Numbered from the stretch's first letter, positions 36,092 through 44,509 are shown. The stretch is DNA of 64,000 nucleotides from Roseateles saccharophilus (GCF_004342485.1 NZ_SMBU01000018.1:34243-98242), one strand, 5' to 3'. A program made the numbers and translations. The notes: a model not told the origin generated them from the sequence alone.

Positions 36092-38086
36092 TCAGCTCGT
36101 GTACTTCTTCAGCCAGGCGAAGAACTCACCGTACCAGAGTCGGCTGTTGCGGGCTTTCAGTACCCAGTGGTTTTCGTCGGGAAACCAGACCAGCCGGGCC
36201 GGTACGCCGAGGCTCTTCAGCGTGTTGTAGTAGGCCAGGCCCTGGGCGTCGGGCACACGGTAGTCCAACGCGCCATGGATGACGAGGGTGGGCGTCCTGA
36301 AGTGCTTCGCAAACGCGTGCGGGCTCTGCGCGGCGACCTTGGCGGGGTCGTCCCACCAGGCCGCGCCCAGCTCCTTGCGGTGCCAGGCGTAGGCGTCGTC
36401 GGCAAACATGGCCTGCCAGTCGAAGCAGCCGGCGTGGCAGACATAGGCCTGGTAGCGGCCGGGCTTCACATGGCCGTTCATCCACACGGCCATGTAGCCG
36501 CCGTAGCTGCCACCGGCGGCGGCGATGCGCTTGGCGGCAACCCAGGGCTTCTTCAGCAGCCAGTCGGTGCCGGCCTCGATGTCCTGCAGCTCGTACTCGC
36601 CCCAATGGCCGGTGATGCTGTCGAGGAACTCGAAGCCGAAGCTGGACGAGCCGTGGTAGTTCACGCAGGCGACGACATAGCCCTGCGCCGCGAACACCTG
36701 ATGGTTCCAGCGCCAGTGCCAGCTGTCGCCAAAGGCCGTGTGCGGGCCGCCGTGGATGAGCTGCATCACCGGCCATTTTTTCTTCGCGTCGAAGCCGGGC
36801 GGGTAGATCAGCCACATCTGCACCGCGTCGCCACGTGCGCCGGTGATCGCGACTTCCTCGTGGCGGCCGAAGGCATGGGCGGCCAGGCGGGCGTCGTTCA
36901 GCGCCTCCATGTGGCGCAGGCCGTCCTCGCCGAGCACCGACAGCCGCGGCGGGAACTGCACGCTGTCGTGGTTGAGGACGACGAAGTCCGCCGCGAGCGC
37001 GAAGCTGCCGACATGGCCGCCCTCGAAGATGGGCTCGGCCAGCCGGTCGCCCAGGCCGAACTGCCACAGGTGGCGGCGGCCACGGTCCTCGGCGGCGAAC
37101 AGCAGGCTCTGGTCGTCCGCGGCCCAGCGCAGCGGCGCGGCCACCTCGTGGTCCCAGTCCTCGCTGAAGACGGCCCAGCGGCCCTGCTGGTCCAGCACGG
37201 CGAGCTGGTTGGGGCGGTTGTGGCCCAGGGCCTGGTGGCTGGCCAGGAAGGCGAGATGGGCGCCGCCGTGGCTGTAGCGCGGCGCGCCGAAGTCCCAGTC
37301 GGCGTCCTGCAGCAGGGCCTGGACCTGCCGTGTCCTGACGTCGATCTCGGCCAGAGCGTGGCGGTTGTCCAGCTTCTTTTCGGCGGCCGGGTCGAAGGCG
37401 AAGGCGATGCGGCGGCCGTCGGGCGCGATGTCGAAGTCGTTCGCATCGGGTTCGGCGCGGTCCAGCTCCCAGGCCGTGCCCTCGAACAGGTCGTGCGCCC
37501 GGCCGCTGTCGATGTCCATCACATGCAGATGCGGCACGCGGCCCATCGGGATGTGGTGGTCCCAGAAGCGGTACAGGGCCTCTTCGGTGACGTAGGCCGT
37601 CTCCTTGCGCGCCATGGAGGCCTTCAGCGCCTGCGCCTGGCCAGCGGCCTTGCGGTCGGGCCAGACCCAGGACACGAAGGCGATGCGGCGGCCGTCCGGG
37701 AACCACTTGAAGGCCTCCACGCCGGTCGGCACCTGGCCGACGCGCCGCGCCTCGCCGCCGTCCGGCGCGATGACGTAGAGCTGGGCTTCCTCGTCCTTCA
37801 TGCCGGCCTGCTCGTCCACCTGCCAGCGTTTGGCCGTGAAGGCGATCAGGTCGCCGCGCGGGCTCCACTGCGGGTTGCCGTCCTTCTCGCCGGCCTCGGT
37901 CAGGCGGCGCGGCTCGCCGCCCAGCGTGGAGAACAGCCACAGGCTGCTCTGGGCCTTGTTGGTCTCCATCGAATGGCGGGTGACGCCGGCCACGGCCTGG
38001 GCGCCGTCGGGACTGAGGCTGGGTTCGCCGATGCGGTCCAGCGCCCAGAGTGCGTCGACGTCGAAGGTCCGGGCTGATTTCTTCAT
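36092..38086 (-). CDS. S9-family prolyl oligopeptidase-like serine peptidase
   Basis: 664 residues, no signal peptide. The N-terminal beta-propeller (about 15-410) has TolB/DPP4-like repeats (SLSPDGAQAVAGVT, NPQWSPRGDLIAFTA, FPDGRRIAFVSW). The C-terminal alpha/beta-hydrolase domain holds the nucleophile in GGSYGG (about S527), Asp in GALDYRVP (about D608) and His in DENHW (about H640). It likely cleaves short peptides in the cytoplasm (acylaminoacyl- or dipeptidyl-peptidase type). It overlaps the GNAT stop by 4 nt in a long operon with moxR, VWA and tam genes. The ATG at 38086 begins the conserved FDVDALWALDRIGEPSLSPDG region. Confidence 0.94.
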   Translation of the reverse strand: MKKSARTFDVDALWALDRIGEPSLSPDGAQAVAGVTRHSMETNKAQSSLWLFSTLGGEPRRLTEAGEKDGNPQWSPRGDLIAFTAKRWQVDEQAGMKDEEAQLYVIAPDGGEARRVGQVPTGVEAFKWFPDGRRIAFVSWVWPDRKAAGQAQALKASMARKETAYVTEEALYRFWDHHIPMGRVPHLHVMDIDSGRAHDLFEGTAWELDRAEPDANDFDIAPDGRRIAFAFDPAAEKKLDNRHALAEIDVRTRQVQALLQDADWDFGAPRYSHGGAHLAFLASHQALGHNRPNQLAVLDQQGRWAVFSEDWDHEVAAPLRWAADDQSLLFAAEDRGRRHLWQFGLGDRLAEPIFEGGHVGSFALAADFVVLNHDSVQFPPRLSVLGEDGLRHMEALNDARLAAHAFGRHEEVAITGARGDAVQMWLIYPPGFDAKKKWPVMQLIHGGPHTAFGDSWHWRWNHQVFAAQGYVVACVNYHGSSSFGFEFLDSITGHWGEYELQDIEAGTDWLLKKPWVAAKRIAAAGGSYGGYMAVWMNGHVKPGRYQAYVCHAGCFDWQAMFADDAYAWHRKELGAAWWDDPAKVAAQSPHAFAKHFRTPTLVIHGALDYRVPDAQGLAYYNTLKSLGVPARLVWFPDENHWVLKARNSRLWYGEFFAWLKKYTS

Positions 38087-38694
38087 GTGCGGGGGCGGCT
38101 CAGTTGCCAGTTCAGATGGGCCTTGACCTCGGGCCATTCGCCCGCGGTCAGGCTGTACATCACGGTGTCGCGCACCGTGCCGTCGCGGCGCAGCGCATGG
38201 TGGCGCAGCACGCCGTCGCGCCGGGCGCCCAGGCGCTCGATGGCGCGCTGGGAGGCATGGTTGAAGTTGTCGGTGCGCCAGCCGACGAGCCGGGCGCCCA
38301 GCGTCTCGAAGGCATGGGTCAGCAGCAGCAGCTTGGTCGTCGTGTTGACGGCGCTGCGCTGCACGCGCCGGGCATACCAGGTCCAGCCGATCTCGAGGCG
38401 GGCGATGGCCGGCATGATGTCGTGATAGCTGGTCGAGCCCAGCACCTCGCCGCTGGTGGCGTCCAGCACGGCGAAGGGCAGGCGATGGCCTTCGGCCTGG
38501 GCCTTCAGTGCGGCTTCGACGTAGGCGCGGGTCTGGCCGGGCTCGGGCACGCTGGTGAAGCGCAGGTTCCACAGTTCGCCGTCGGCGGCCGCGGCCTGCA
38601 GGCCAGGCACATGGTCCAGCGTCAGCGGCACGAGGCGGATAGTGCCGGCTGCCAGTTGGACCGGCGCGACCGGCTGGGCGAAGGCTTGGCTCAT
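38083..38694 (-). CDS. GNAT N-acetyltransferase (RimJ/RimL-type)
   Basis: 203 residues from ATG 38694. GNAT landmarks: IRLVPLTLDHVPGLQAAA, PFAVLDATSGEVLGSTSYHDI, ARLEIGWTWYARRVQRSAVN (acetyl-CoA loop region) and GWRTDNFNHASQRAIERLGARRDGVLRHH. It resembles ribosomal-protein or small-molecule acetyltransferases of the RimJ/RimL group. Substrate unknown. The start overlaps the small membrane protein's stop and the stop overlaps the S9 peptidase start, each by 4 nt. The reading frame extends upstream, but only within the neighbouring gene. Confidence 0.9.
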   Translation of the reverse strand: MSQAFAQPVAPVQLAAGTIRLVPLTLDHVPGLQAAAADGELWNLRFTSVPEPGQTRAYVEAALKAQAEGHRLPFAVLDATSGEVLGSTSYHDIMPAIARLEIGWTWYARRVQRSAVNTTTKLLLLTHAFETLGARLVGWRTDNFNHASQRAIERLGARRDGVLRHHALRRDGTVRDTVMYSLTAGEWPEVKAHLNWQLSRPRT

Positions 38695-38918
38695 CGGGAC
38701 TCCTTCAGGATCAGGCGGCGCGCCAGCCAGCGGCCGGCGCCACAGCCGGCCACGATCAGCCCGAGGCCGACGAGCTGCCGGGCGTTCCAGTCGGGGCTGG
38801 CGATGAAGTCGATGCCGAACTGCCGCCCCAGCCACCAGCCGGCCAGCGCGCCGGCGACGAAGCCGATGGCATCGGCCAGGCCTTCACGCAGCGCGCGTTC
38901 GAGGTCGGGCCGGGCCAT
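38691..38918 (-). CDS. Small membrane protein, unknown function
   Basis: 75 residues from ATG 38918 (MARPDLERALREGLADAIGF). Two hydrophobic helices (about 16-34, FVAGALAGWWLGRQFG, and 47-66, LVGLGLIVAGCGAGRWLAR) are separated by a polar loop. It is comparable in layout to AtpZ/AtpI-like small membrane proteins but without a diagnostic motif. It is coupled by a 4-nt overlap to the GNAT gene and belongs to the moxR-tamB operon. Confidence 0.7.
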   Translation of the reverse strand: MARPDLERALREGLADAIGFVAGALAGWWLGRQFGIDFIASPDWNARQLVGLGLIVAGCGAGRWLARRLILKESR

Positions 38919-38942
38919 CAGCGGCGCTCGGCCGTCCGGAGC

Positions 38943-38990
38943 CACTGGGCGCCCCCTCGGGGGGCAGCGAGCGAAAGCGAGCATGGGGGC
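38943..38990. repeat. Burkholderiales-type GC hairpin repeat
   Basis: GCCCCC-TCG-GGGGGC (38951-38965) is a perfect 6-bp hairpin, followed by AGCGAGCGAAAGCGAGC (an imperfect tandem of GCGAGC) and then GGGGGC. This combination is a frequent intergenic repeat in Comamonadaceae and relatives. It sits between moxR and the small membrane protein, the only gap over 50 nt inside the operon, so it may tune expression between moxR and the downstream genes. Confidence 0.6.
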
Positions 38991-38994
38991 TTCA

Positions 38995-39849
38995 TCAGCG
39001 GTTGTTTTTCTGCATGAAGACCAGCTTTTCGAACAGGGTCAGGTCCTGCTCGTTCTTCAGCAGGGCGCCCACCAGCGGCGGGATGCTGACCTTTTCGTCC
39101 TTGGCCTGCAGCGCGTCCACCGGCACGTCCTCGGCCAGCAGCAGCTTGAGCCAGTCGATCAGCTCGGAGGTGCTGGGCTTCTTCTTCAGGCCGGGCAGGT
39201 TGCGCACGTCGTAGAAGTTCTTCAGCGCGGCGGCGAGCAGCTCCTTCTTCAGCGTCGGGAAGTGCACGTCGACGATCCTGGCCATCGTCTCGGCGTCGGG
39301 GAACTTGATGTAGTGGAAGAAGCAGCGGCGCAGGAAGGCGTCGGGCAGCTCCTTCTCGTTGTTGGACGTGATGAAGACGAGGGGCCGGTGCCGGGCCTTG
39401 ACGAGCTGGCGCGTCTCGTAGACGTAGAACTCCATGCGGTCGATCTCGCGCAGCAGGTCGTTCGGGAACTCGATGTCGGCCTTGTCGATCTCGTCGATCA
39501 GCAGCACGACGGGGCGGTCGGCTTCGAAGGCTTGCCACAGCACGCCCTTGACGATGTAGTTCTCGATGTGGCGCACACGCTCGCTGCCCTCGATGCCGGC
39601 GAGCTGGCTGTCGCGCAGCCGGCTGACGGCGTCGTACTCGTACAGGCCCTGCTGGGCCTTGGTCGTGCTCTTGATATGCCACTGCAGCAGCGGCATGCCC
39701 AGCGCCGTGGCGACCTCCTCGGCCAGCATGGTCTTGCCGGTGCCGGGCTCGCCCTTGATGAGCAGGGGGCGCTGCAGGGTGGCCGCGGCATTGACCGCGA
39801 GCATCAGGTCGGCGGTGGCGACGTACTGGTCGGAACCTTGGAATTTCAT
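38995..39849 (-). CDS. MoxR-family AAA+ ATPase
   Basis: 284 residues. Walker A GEPGTGKT (33-40), Walker B VVLLIDEIDKAD, sensor-1 FITSNNEKELPDAFLRRC with the arginine-finger region. The C-terminal lid contains LKNFYDVRNLPGLKKKPSTSELIDWLKLL. MoxR proteins are chaperone-like ATPases that act with VWA proteins to mature enzyme complexes; a CoxE-type VWA protein is encoded four genes downstream in the same operon. The gene is divergent from cytochrome c4, with overlapping promoters in the 88-nt gap. Confidence 0.94.
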   Translation of the reverse strand: MKFQGSDQYVATADLMLAVNAAATLQRPLLIKGEPGTGKTMLAEEVATALGMPLLQWHIKSTTKAQQGLYEYDAVSRLRDSQLAGIEGSERVRHIENYIVKGVLWQAFEADRPVVLLIDEIDKADIEFPNDLLREIDRMEFYVYETRQLVKARHRPLVFITSNNEKELPDAFLRRCFFHYIKFPDAETMARIVDVHFPTLKKELLAAALKNFYDVRNLPGLKKKPSTSELIDWLKLLLAEDVPVDALQAKDEKVSIPPLVGALLKNEQDLTLFEKLVFMQKNNR

Positions 39850-39881
39850 GGGGGAAAACCGGGGTTTGAAGGGGCCGGATC

Positions 39882-39903
39882 AGTATAGGAGGCCTCCTAT
39901 AAT
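39882..39903. promoter_or_regulatory. 18-bp palindrome with divergent -10 elements
   Basis: TATAGGAGGCCTCCTATA (39884-39901) is a perfect palindrome between moxR and the cytochrome c4 gene. Its right flank completes TATAAT (39898-39903), a consensus -10 for cytochrome c4, 35 nt before its ATG. Its left flank, read on the - strand, gives TATACT (39882-39887), a -10 for moxR 33 nt before its ATG. A protein bound here would control both promoters at once. No convincing -35 is seen on either side, which suggests activator dependence. Confidence 0.6.
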
Positions 39904-39937
39904 CGCCGCCGCTCTAGAACCCGACAACCATCGAGAC

Positions 39938-40582
39938 ATGAAAAAACTGCTGCAGATGTCGTTCGTCCTGGCCACCCTCCTCGGCGCTTTTGCAGCCCAG
40001 GCTCAGGACGCGAAGGCGGGTGAGAAGAAGATCGCGATGTGCATCGGCTGCCACGGCATCCCGGGCTATCAGGCCAGCTTCCCCGAGGTCCACAAGGTGC
40101 CGATGATCGCGGGCCAGAACGCGAAGTACATCGCATCGGCGCTGCATGCCTATGCCAAGGGCGACCGCAAGCACCCGACCATGCATGGCATCGCCGCGTC
40201 GCTGACCGACCAGGACATCGCCGACGTGGCCGCGTTCTACGAACAACAGGCCCAGGCCCCGGCCGTGCCAGACACCCTCCCCGAGGCGCCGGCCAATGTG
40301 GCCGAGCTGCTGAAGAAGGGCGCCTGCATCTCCTGCCACGGCGCCAACTTCAGCAAGCCCATCGACCCCAGCTACCCCAAGCTGGCCGGCCAGCACGCCG
40401 ACTACCTCGGCGTCGCGCTGAAGGCCTACAAGACCGAAGGCAACTCGGTCGTCGGCCGCGGCAACGCCATCATGGCCGGCCAGGTCAAGCAGTTCAGCAA
40501 TGCCGAGCTGAAGGCCATCGCCGCCTATATCGGTACGCTGCCCAGCGAACTGCGCACCGTGCCGCAGAGCAAGTTCCGCTGA
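39938..40582 (+). CDS. Di-haem cytochrome c4-type protein
   Basis: 214 residues. Sec signal (1-22, ending FAAQAQ), then two class I cytochrome domains, each with one haem motif: CIGCH (35-39) and CISCH (130-134). Probable axial methionines lie in HPTMHGIAASL and GNAIMAGQVKQ. Periplasmic electron carrier, probably handing electrons from quinol oxidation to terminal oxidases. A caa3-type oxidase is encoded about 7 kb to the right, although the pairing is only a guess. A strong intrinsic terminator follows 26 nt after the stop. Confidence 0.94.
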   Translation: MKKLLQMSFVLATLLGAFAAQAQDAKAGEKKIAMCIGCHGIPGYQASFPEVHKVPMIAGQNAKYIASALHAYAKGDRKHPTMHGIAASLTDQDIADVAAFYEQQAQAPAVPDTLPEAPANVAELLKKGACISCHGANFSKPIDPSYPKLAGQHADYLGVALKAYKTEGNSVVGRGNAIMAGQVKQFSNAELKAIAAYIGTLPSELRTVPQSKFR

Positions 40583-40608
40583 TCCGGCCACCGCGCCGCA
40601 GCCGAGGA

Positions 40609-40633
40609 GCCGCCCCGCCGAGGGCGGCTTTTT
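40609..40633 (+). terminator. Intrinsic terminator after cytochrome c4
   Basis: GCCGCCC (40609-40615) and GGGCGGC (40622-40628) form a perfect 7-bp stem with a 6-nt loop, followed by five T (40629-40633). It lies 26 nt after the cytochrome c4 stop. Confidence 0.9.
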
Positions 40634-40724
40634 GCTGGGCGCAGGGAAGTGGGCCGAGCGTGCAGGGCTGCACGGACGCCGGCCCGCGAATTCGGCCTCC
40701 GGCGCGGATACTGGGCGCGCGTCC

Positions 40725-41954
40725 ATGCTGAAAAAGATCCCCACCTCCGAAGCCAAGCTCGGGATGTTCCTGCAATCCCTCGAAGGCTCCTGGCTGTCGC
40801 ATCCGTTCTGGAAGACCCGGTTCGTGCTGGCGGACGAGGCCGATCTGGCGGCGCTCAAGGCCAGCGGCGTGCCGGCGGTGTGGATCGATGTCAGCAAGGG
40901 CTGCGATGCCGACGCGCCCGTGCCGGCCGGCGCTGCGGCTCCGGCCGAGGCCGTCGTCGCGATCGCCAGCACCGCGCCCACGCCGGTGGCGGTGCGGGAG
41001 TGCGAGCCCAGAGTGGGTTTCGAGGAGGAGGTCGGCCGGGCCGCCGAGGTGCTGCACCGCTCCAGGCAGGCCGTCACGGCGCTGTTCAACGAGGCCCGCC
41101 TGGGCAAGGCCATCGACACCGAGGTCTGCCTGCCCATCGTCGAGGAGGTGGCGTCCTCGCTGGCGCGCAACCCGTCGGCCTTCATCAGCCTGGCGCGGCT
41201 CAAGACGCGGGACGACTACACCTATATGCACTCGGTGGCGGTCTGCGGCCTGATGGTGGCGCTGGCGCGCCACATGGGCATGGGCGACGACGAGGCGCGC
41301 GAGGCCGGCCTGGCCGGGCTGCTGCACGACGTCGGCAAGATGCAGATGCCGCTGGATGTGCTGAACAAGCCCGGCGCGCTGACCGATGCCGAATTCAGCG
41401 TGATGCGCAGCCACCCGGAGCGCGGCTGGGAGCTGTTGAAGGAGGGCGCCAAGGTGCCGGCCGCGGCGCTGGACGTCTGTCTGCACCACCACGAGAAGAT
41501 CGATGGCACCGGCTACCCTCACAAGCTGGCCGGCGAGCAGATCAGCCTGCTGGCGCGCATGGGCGCCGTCTGCGACGTCTACGACGCGATCACGTCCACG
41601 CGGCCCTACAAGAATGCCTGGGACCCGGCCGGCTCGCTGCAGCGCATGGCGCAGTGGAAGGGCCAGTTCGACCCGGCCATCTTCCAGGCCTTCGTGAAGA
41701 GCGTCGGCATCTACCCCACGGGCACGCTGGTGCGCCTGCAGTCCGGCCGGCTGGGCGTGGTCGTCGACCAGAACCCGGCCTCGCTGGTGGCACCGCGGGT
41801 CAAGGTCTTCTTTTCGACCAAGTCGAACATGCCGATCCCGGTGCAGCTGCTCGACCTCGCCGCCCCCGGCACGCCCGACCGCATCGCCGGCCGCGAGCCG
41901 CCCGAGAGCTGGGGCTTCAACCATCTTGAAGAGTTCTGGAACCCCAAGAAATAG
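40725..41954 (+). CDS. HD-GYP domain cyclic-di-GMP phosphodiesterase with DUF3391 N terminus
   Basis: 409 residues, cytoplasmic. The N-terminal DUF3391 part (MLKKIPTSEAKLGMFLQ, about 1-130) includes an Ala/Pro-rich linker. HD-GYP domain about 150-330 with the catalytic HD in LLHDVGKMQMP (H201, D202) and the signature HHEKIDGTGYP, both intact. It is expected to hydrolyse c-di-GMP and so affect motility or biofilm. The start ATG at 40725 has only a weak ribosome site. It is separated from cytochrome c4 by the terminator and so independently transcribed. Confidence 0.93.
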   Translation: MLKKIPTSEAKLGMFLQSLEGSWLSHPFWKTRFVLADEADLAALKASGVPAVWIDVSKGCDADAPVPAGAAAPAEAVVAIASTAPTPVAVRECEPRVGFEEEVGRAAEVLHRSRQAVTALFNEARLGKAIDTEVCLPIVEEVASSLARNPSAFISLARLKTRDDYTYMHSVAVCGLMVALARHMGMGDDEAREAGLAGLLHDVGKMQMPLDVLNKPGALTDAEFSVMRSHPERGWELLKEGAKVPAAALDVCLHHHEKIDGTGYPHKLAGEQISLLARMGAVCDVYDAITSTRPYKNAWDPAGSLQRMAQWKGQFDPAIFQAFVKSVGIYPTGTLVRLQSGRLGVVVDQNPASLVAPRVKVFFSTKSNMPIPVQLLDLAAPGTPDRIAGREPPESWGFNHLEEFWNPKK

Positions 41955-42029
41955 CCGGCGCTTCCCCGCGGGGATTCCAGGTCTTGCCGGCCCTCCTAAA
42001 CTGGCCGCCGTGCAGTTGGGAGAACCGAG

Positions 42030-43601
42030 ATGATGAAGCGATGCATGGCTGTGGCCCTGATGGCCCTGGCCTTGGGTGCGTCGGCGCAGACGCTGCGCTG
42101 GGCCGGTGCGGGGGACCCGCAGACCCTGGACCCGCACTCGCAGAACGAAAGCCTGACCAATGTCGTCAACGGCCAGATCTACGAGCGCCTGACCAACCGC
42201 GACGCCAGGCTGGCCCTGGTGCCCGGCCTGGCCAGCGACTGGAAGCAGACCGGCCCGCTGAGCTGGCGGTTCAAGCTGCGCCCGGGCGTGAAGTTCCACG
42301 ACGGTACGCCGCTGACGGCGGACGACGTGGTCTTCTCGGTGCAGCGCGCCAAGGAGCCCAGCTCGCAGATCGCCAACTACGCCAACGCGGTGGGCACGCC
42401 CAGGCGCGTCGACGACCTGACGGTGGACTTCCAGCTCGCCACCTTCGACCCTGTCTTCCTGCAGCACATCGACCAGCTCTGGATCATGAGCCGCAAGTGG
42501 TGCGAGGCGCATCGCGCACTCAAGCCGCTGGACTTCAAGAACAAGGAGGAGGGCTTCGCGGCGCTGAACGCCAACGGCACCGGCCCCTTCATGCTGGTGA
42601 GCCGCCAGCCCGGCATCAAGACCGTGCTCAGGCGCAACCCGAACTGGTGGGGCAGGTTCCAGGGCAATGTGCAGGAGGTCGTCTTCACGCCCATCGCCAG
42701 CGACGCGACGCGCCTGGCCGCGCTGGTCTCGGGCGAGGTCGACTTCGTGCACGACCCCGCGCCGCGCGACGTCGCCCGGTTGCGCAACACGGCCGGCGTG
42801 AAGATCATCGACGGCCCGGAGAACCGCCTCGTCTTCATCGGCATGGACCAGGCGCGCGACCGGCTGCTCTACGCCAACGTGCCGGGCAACCGCAACCCCT
42901 TCAAGGATGTGCGCGTGCGCCGCGCCCTCTACCAGGCCATCGACATCGAGGCCCTGCGCAGCAAGCTGATGAGCGGCCTGTCCATCCCCACCGGCGGGCT
43001 GACGCCGTCCGGCAACGCGTCCTTCGACGACGCCGCGCTGCAATCGCGCCTGCCCTACGACCTGACCATGGCCCGCAAGCTGATGCAGGAGGCCGGCTTC
43101 GCCGACGGCTTCGAGGTGACGCTGGACTGCCCCAACAACCGCTACATCAACGACGAGCAGATCTGCGTGGCCCTGGCCGCGATGTGGGCGCAGCTCAAGG
43201 TCAGGGTCAAGGTCAACGCGATGCCGCGGGTGCTCTATTTCCCCAAGCTGGAGAAGCTGGACACCAGCCTCTACATGTACGGCTGGGGCGGCAGCGTGAC
43301 CGATGCCGAGACGGCGCTGACGCCGCTTTACCGCAAGCGCGGCGACAAGGGCGTGGGCGACTACAACTTCGGCAATTTCCGCAACGACCGTGCGGACGCG
43401 CTGGCCGCGCAGAGCAGCGTCGAGCCCGACCCTGCCAAGCGCGAGACCGAGATCCGCGGCGCGCTGGCGGCGCTGCGCGAGCAGGTCAACGTGATCCCGC
43501 TGCACCGCCAGGTCATTCCCTGGGCCGCCCGGACCCAGGTGACGCCGGTGCACCGCCCGGACAACTGGCTCGAGCTCGCCTGGGTGCAGATCAATCGCTG
43601 A
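42030..43601 (+). CDS. Peptide/nickel-type ABC transporter substrate-binding protein (SBP_bac_5)
   Basis: 523 residues, with signal peptide (about 1-20, ALGASAQ). Family pattern: LRWAGAGDPQTLDPHSQNES, IYERLTNRDARLALVPGLAS, the WRFKLRPGVKFHDGTPLTADDVVFS block, GTGPFMLVSRQPG and the DVRVRRALYQAIDIEAL helix. Binds oligopeptides or similar ligands in the periplasm. The permeases and ATPases that normally follow are missing; instead a region of gene fragments begins right after the stop, so this looks like an orphan left by deletion or a protein that serves a distant transporter. Confidence 0.92.
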   Translation: MMKRCMAVALMALALGASAQTLRWAGAGDPQTLDPHSQNESLTNVVNGQIYERLTNRDARLALVPGLASDWKQTGPLSWRFKLRPGVKFHDGTPLTADDVVFSVQRAKEPSSQIANYANAVGTPRRVDDLTVDFQLATFDPVFLQHIDQLWIMSRKWCEAHRALKPLDFKNKEEGFAALNANGTGPFMLVSRQPGIKTVLRRNPNWWGRFQGNVQEVVFTPIASDATRLAALVSGEVDFVHDPAPRDVARLRNTAGVKIIDGPENRLVFIGMDQARDRLLYANVPGNRNPFKDVRVRRALYQAIDIEALRSKLMSGLSIPTGGLTPSGNASFDDAALQSRLPYDLTMARKLMQEAGFADGFEVTLDCPNNRYINDEQICVALAAMWAQLKVRVKVNAMPRVLYFPKLEKLDTSLYMYGWGGSVTDAETALTPLYRKRGDKGVGDYNFGNFRNDRADALAAQSSVEPDPAKRETEIRGALAALREQVNVIPLHRQVIPWAARTQVTPVHRPDNWLELAWVQINR

Positions 43602-43616
43602 TTCCGGCCGTTTAAC

Positions 43617-43977
43617 GACCCACCGCCCGCGGCGGCGCGGGGCAGCCTGGTCAAGACCCAGATCTCGGACCTCAAGCTCACCACGCCCGAGCCGTTGGCC
43701 GATTCGGCCTTTGCCGCCAGCAAGGGCGGGCCGGACCTGCTCATCGAGAGCGTCCGCGTGGACCTGGCGCGCTCCAGCAGCAACGCGCGGGTGCGGCAGA
43801 CCGGCAACAAGTTCCTCGCCGCGCCGACGGCCGAGGTCGTCGTCGAACTGCCCACGGCCCAGGCCGAGCTGGCGAAGATCAGCGGCATGCCGGCCAATGC
43901 CATCGCCTCCACGCTGAACGCCGACGGCACGGCCGAGACCCGCAACGCCTATCTGCGTGCCGACCCGGTGGTGTCGG
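43617..43977 (+). pseudogene. Gene fragment, coding-like, start missing
   Basis: About 120 codons in the frame of position 43644 read like a real protein (SLVKTQISDLKLTTPEPLAD ... LLIESVRVDLARSSSN ... KFLAAPTAEVVVELPTAQAE ... ISGMPANAIASTLNADG), with G or C in nearly every third codon position. There is no start codon or ribosome site at the 5' side and the protein character stops abruptly near 43977. Family not recognised. It follows the orphan binding-protein gene after only 15 nt. Confidence 0.4.
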
Positions 43978-44140
43978 GCCGGTGGCGCGACAGGTCGCGC
44001 AGCAGCCCTTCCGACGCCGGCGTGTCGTCGCGCGCGTTCTCGATGGACCGCAGCAGCGTGCCCGTCTGCAGTGCCTGCTTCACGTTGATCGGGAGCAGCA
44101 GGCCGTCGGCGTGCCGGAAAAGCGATCGGAGCCGGCGCGC
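43978..44140 (-). pseudogene. Possible opposite-strand gene fragment
   Basis: On the - strand an open, protein-like stretch of about 50 codons (RHADGLLLPINVKQALQTG, then TLLRSIENARDDTPASEG and LLRDLSRH) runs into the end of the + strand fragment near 43978. No start or stop of its own is evident and the family is unknown. The two abutting fragments suggest a rearrangement scar. The stretch 44140-44278 shows nothing further that I can identify. Confidence 0.3.
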
Positions 44141-44278
44141 CGCGCAAACCCGGGCGATCCGTGAGCTGTTTCGCGTTCACAGCCTGTATCAAGGCCGGCC
44201 GTCAACCACAGCGGCGCGCCGGCGTTCAAAGATTGCCGACGGCCGATGCCGATCGGCCCTTTGATGGAAGAAACGACC

Positions 44279-44476
44279 ATGACCACGCTGACGCTCACCT
44301 TCAACGGCCCTCCCAGCCAGGCTCGCAAGGCACTCGGGGGGCTCCTGCAGCGCTTTCGCTCGGCCTATTTCGTGGAGCGCAGCAGCAATGAATACGCGGT
44401 GACGGCCGACGACGCGACCGCGGCCGAGCTGGCCCGCCAGCCCCTGTGGTCGACCCGGCTGCCGCAGCAGCGCTGA
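44279..44476 (+). CDS. Small hypothetical protein
   Basis: 65 residues from ATG 44279, chosen because GGAAG lies 9-10 nt upstream. The sequence (MTTLTLTFNGPPSQARKALG, a basic helix LLQRFRSAYFVERSS, then VTADDATAAELARQPLW) looks like a compact soluble alpha/beta protein of unknown family. It lies just downstream of the scar region and is convergent with gspB. Coding character is moderate. Confidence 0.5.
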   Translation: MTTLTLTFNGPPSQARKALGGLLQRFRSAYFVERSSNEYAVTADDATAAELARQPLWSTRLPQQR

Positions 44477-44509
44477 GCGGGCGCCGCGGCGCCTGCGCGT
44501 GGCGCCCGG

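Noticed and set aside
43361..43945. Antisense frame of 194 codons over the scar region
   Set aside because: Runs through the end of the binding-protein gene in reverse and has shadow composition; the + strand reading has the stronger coding pattern.
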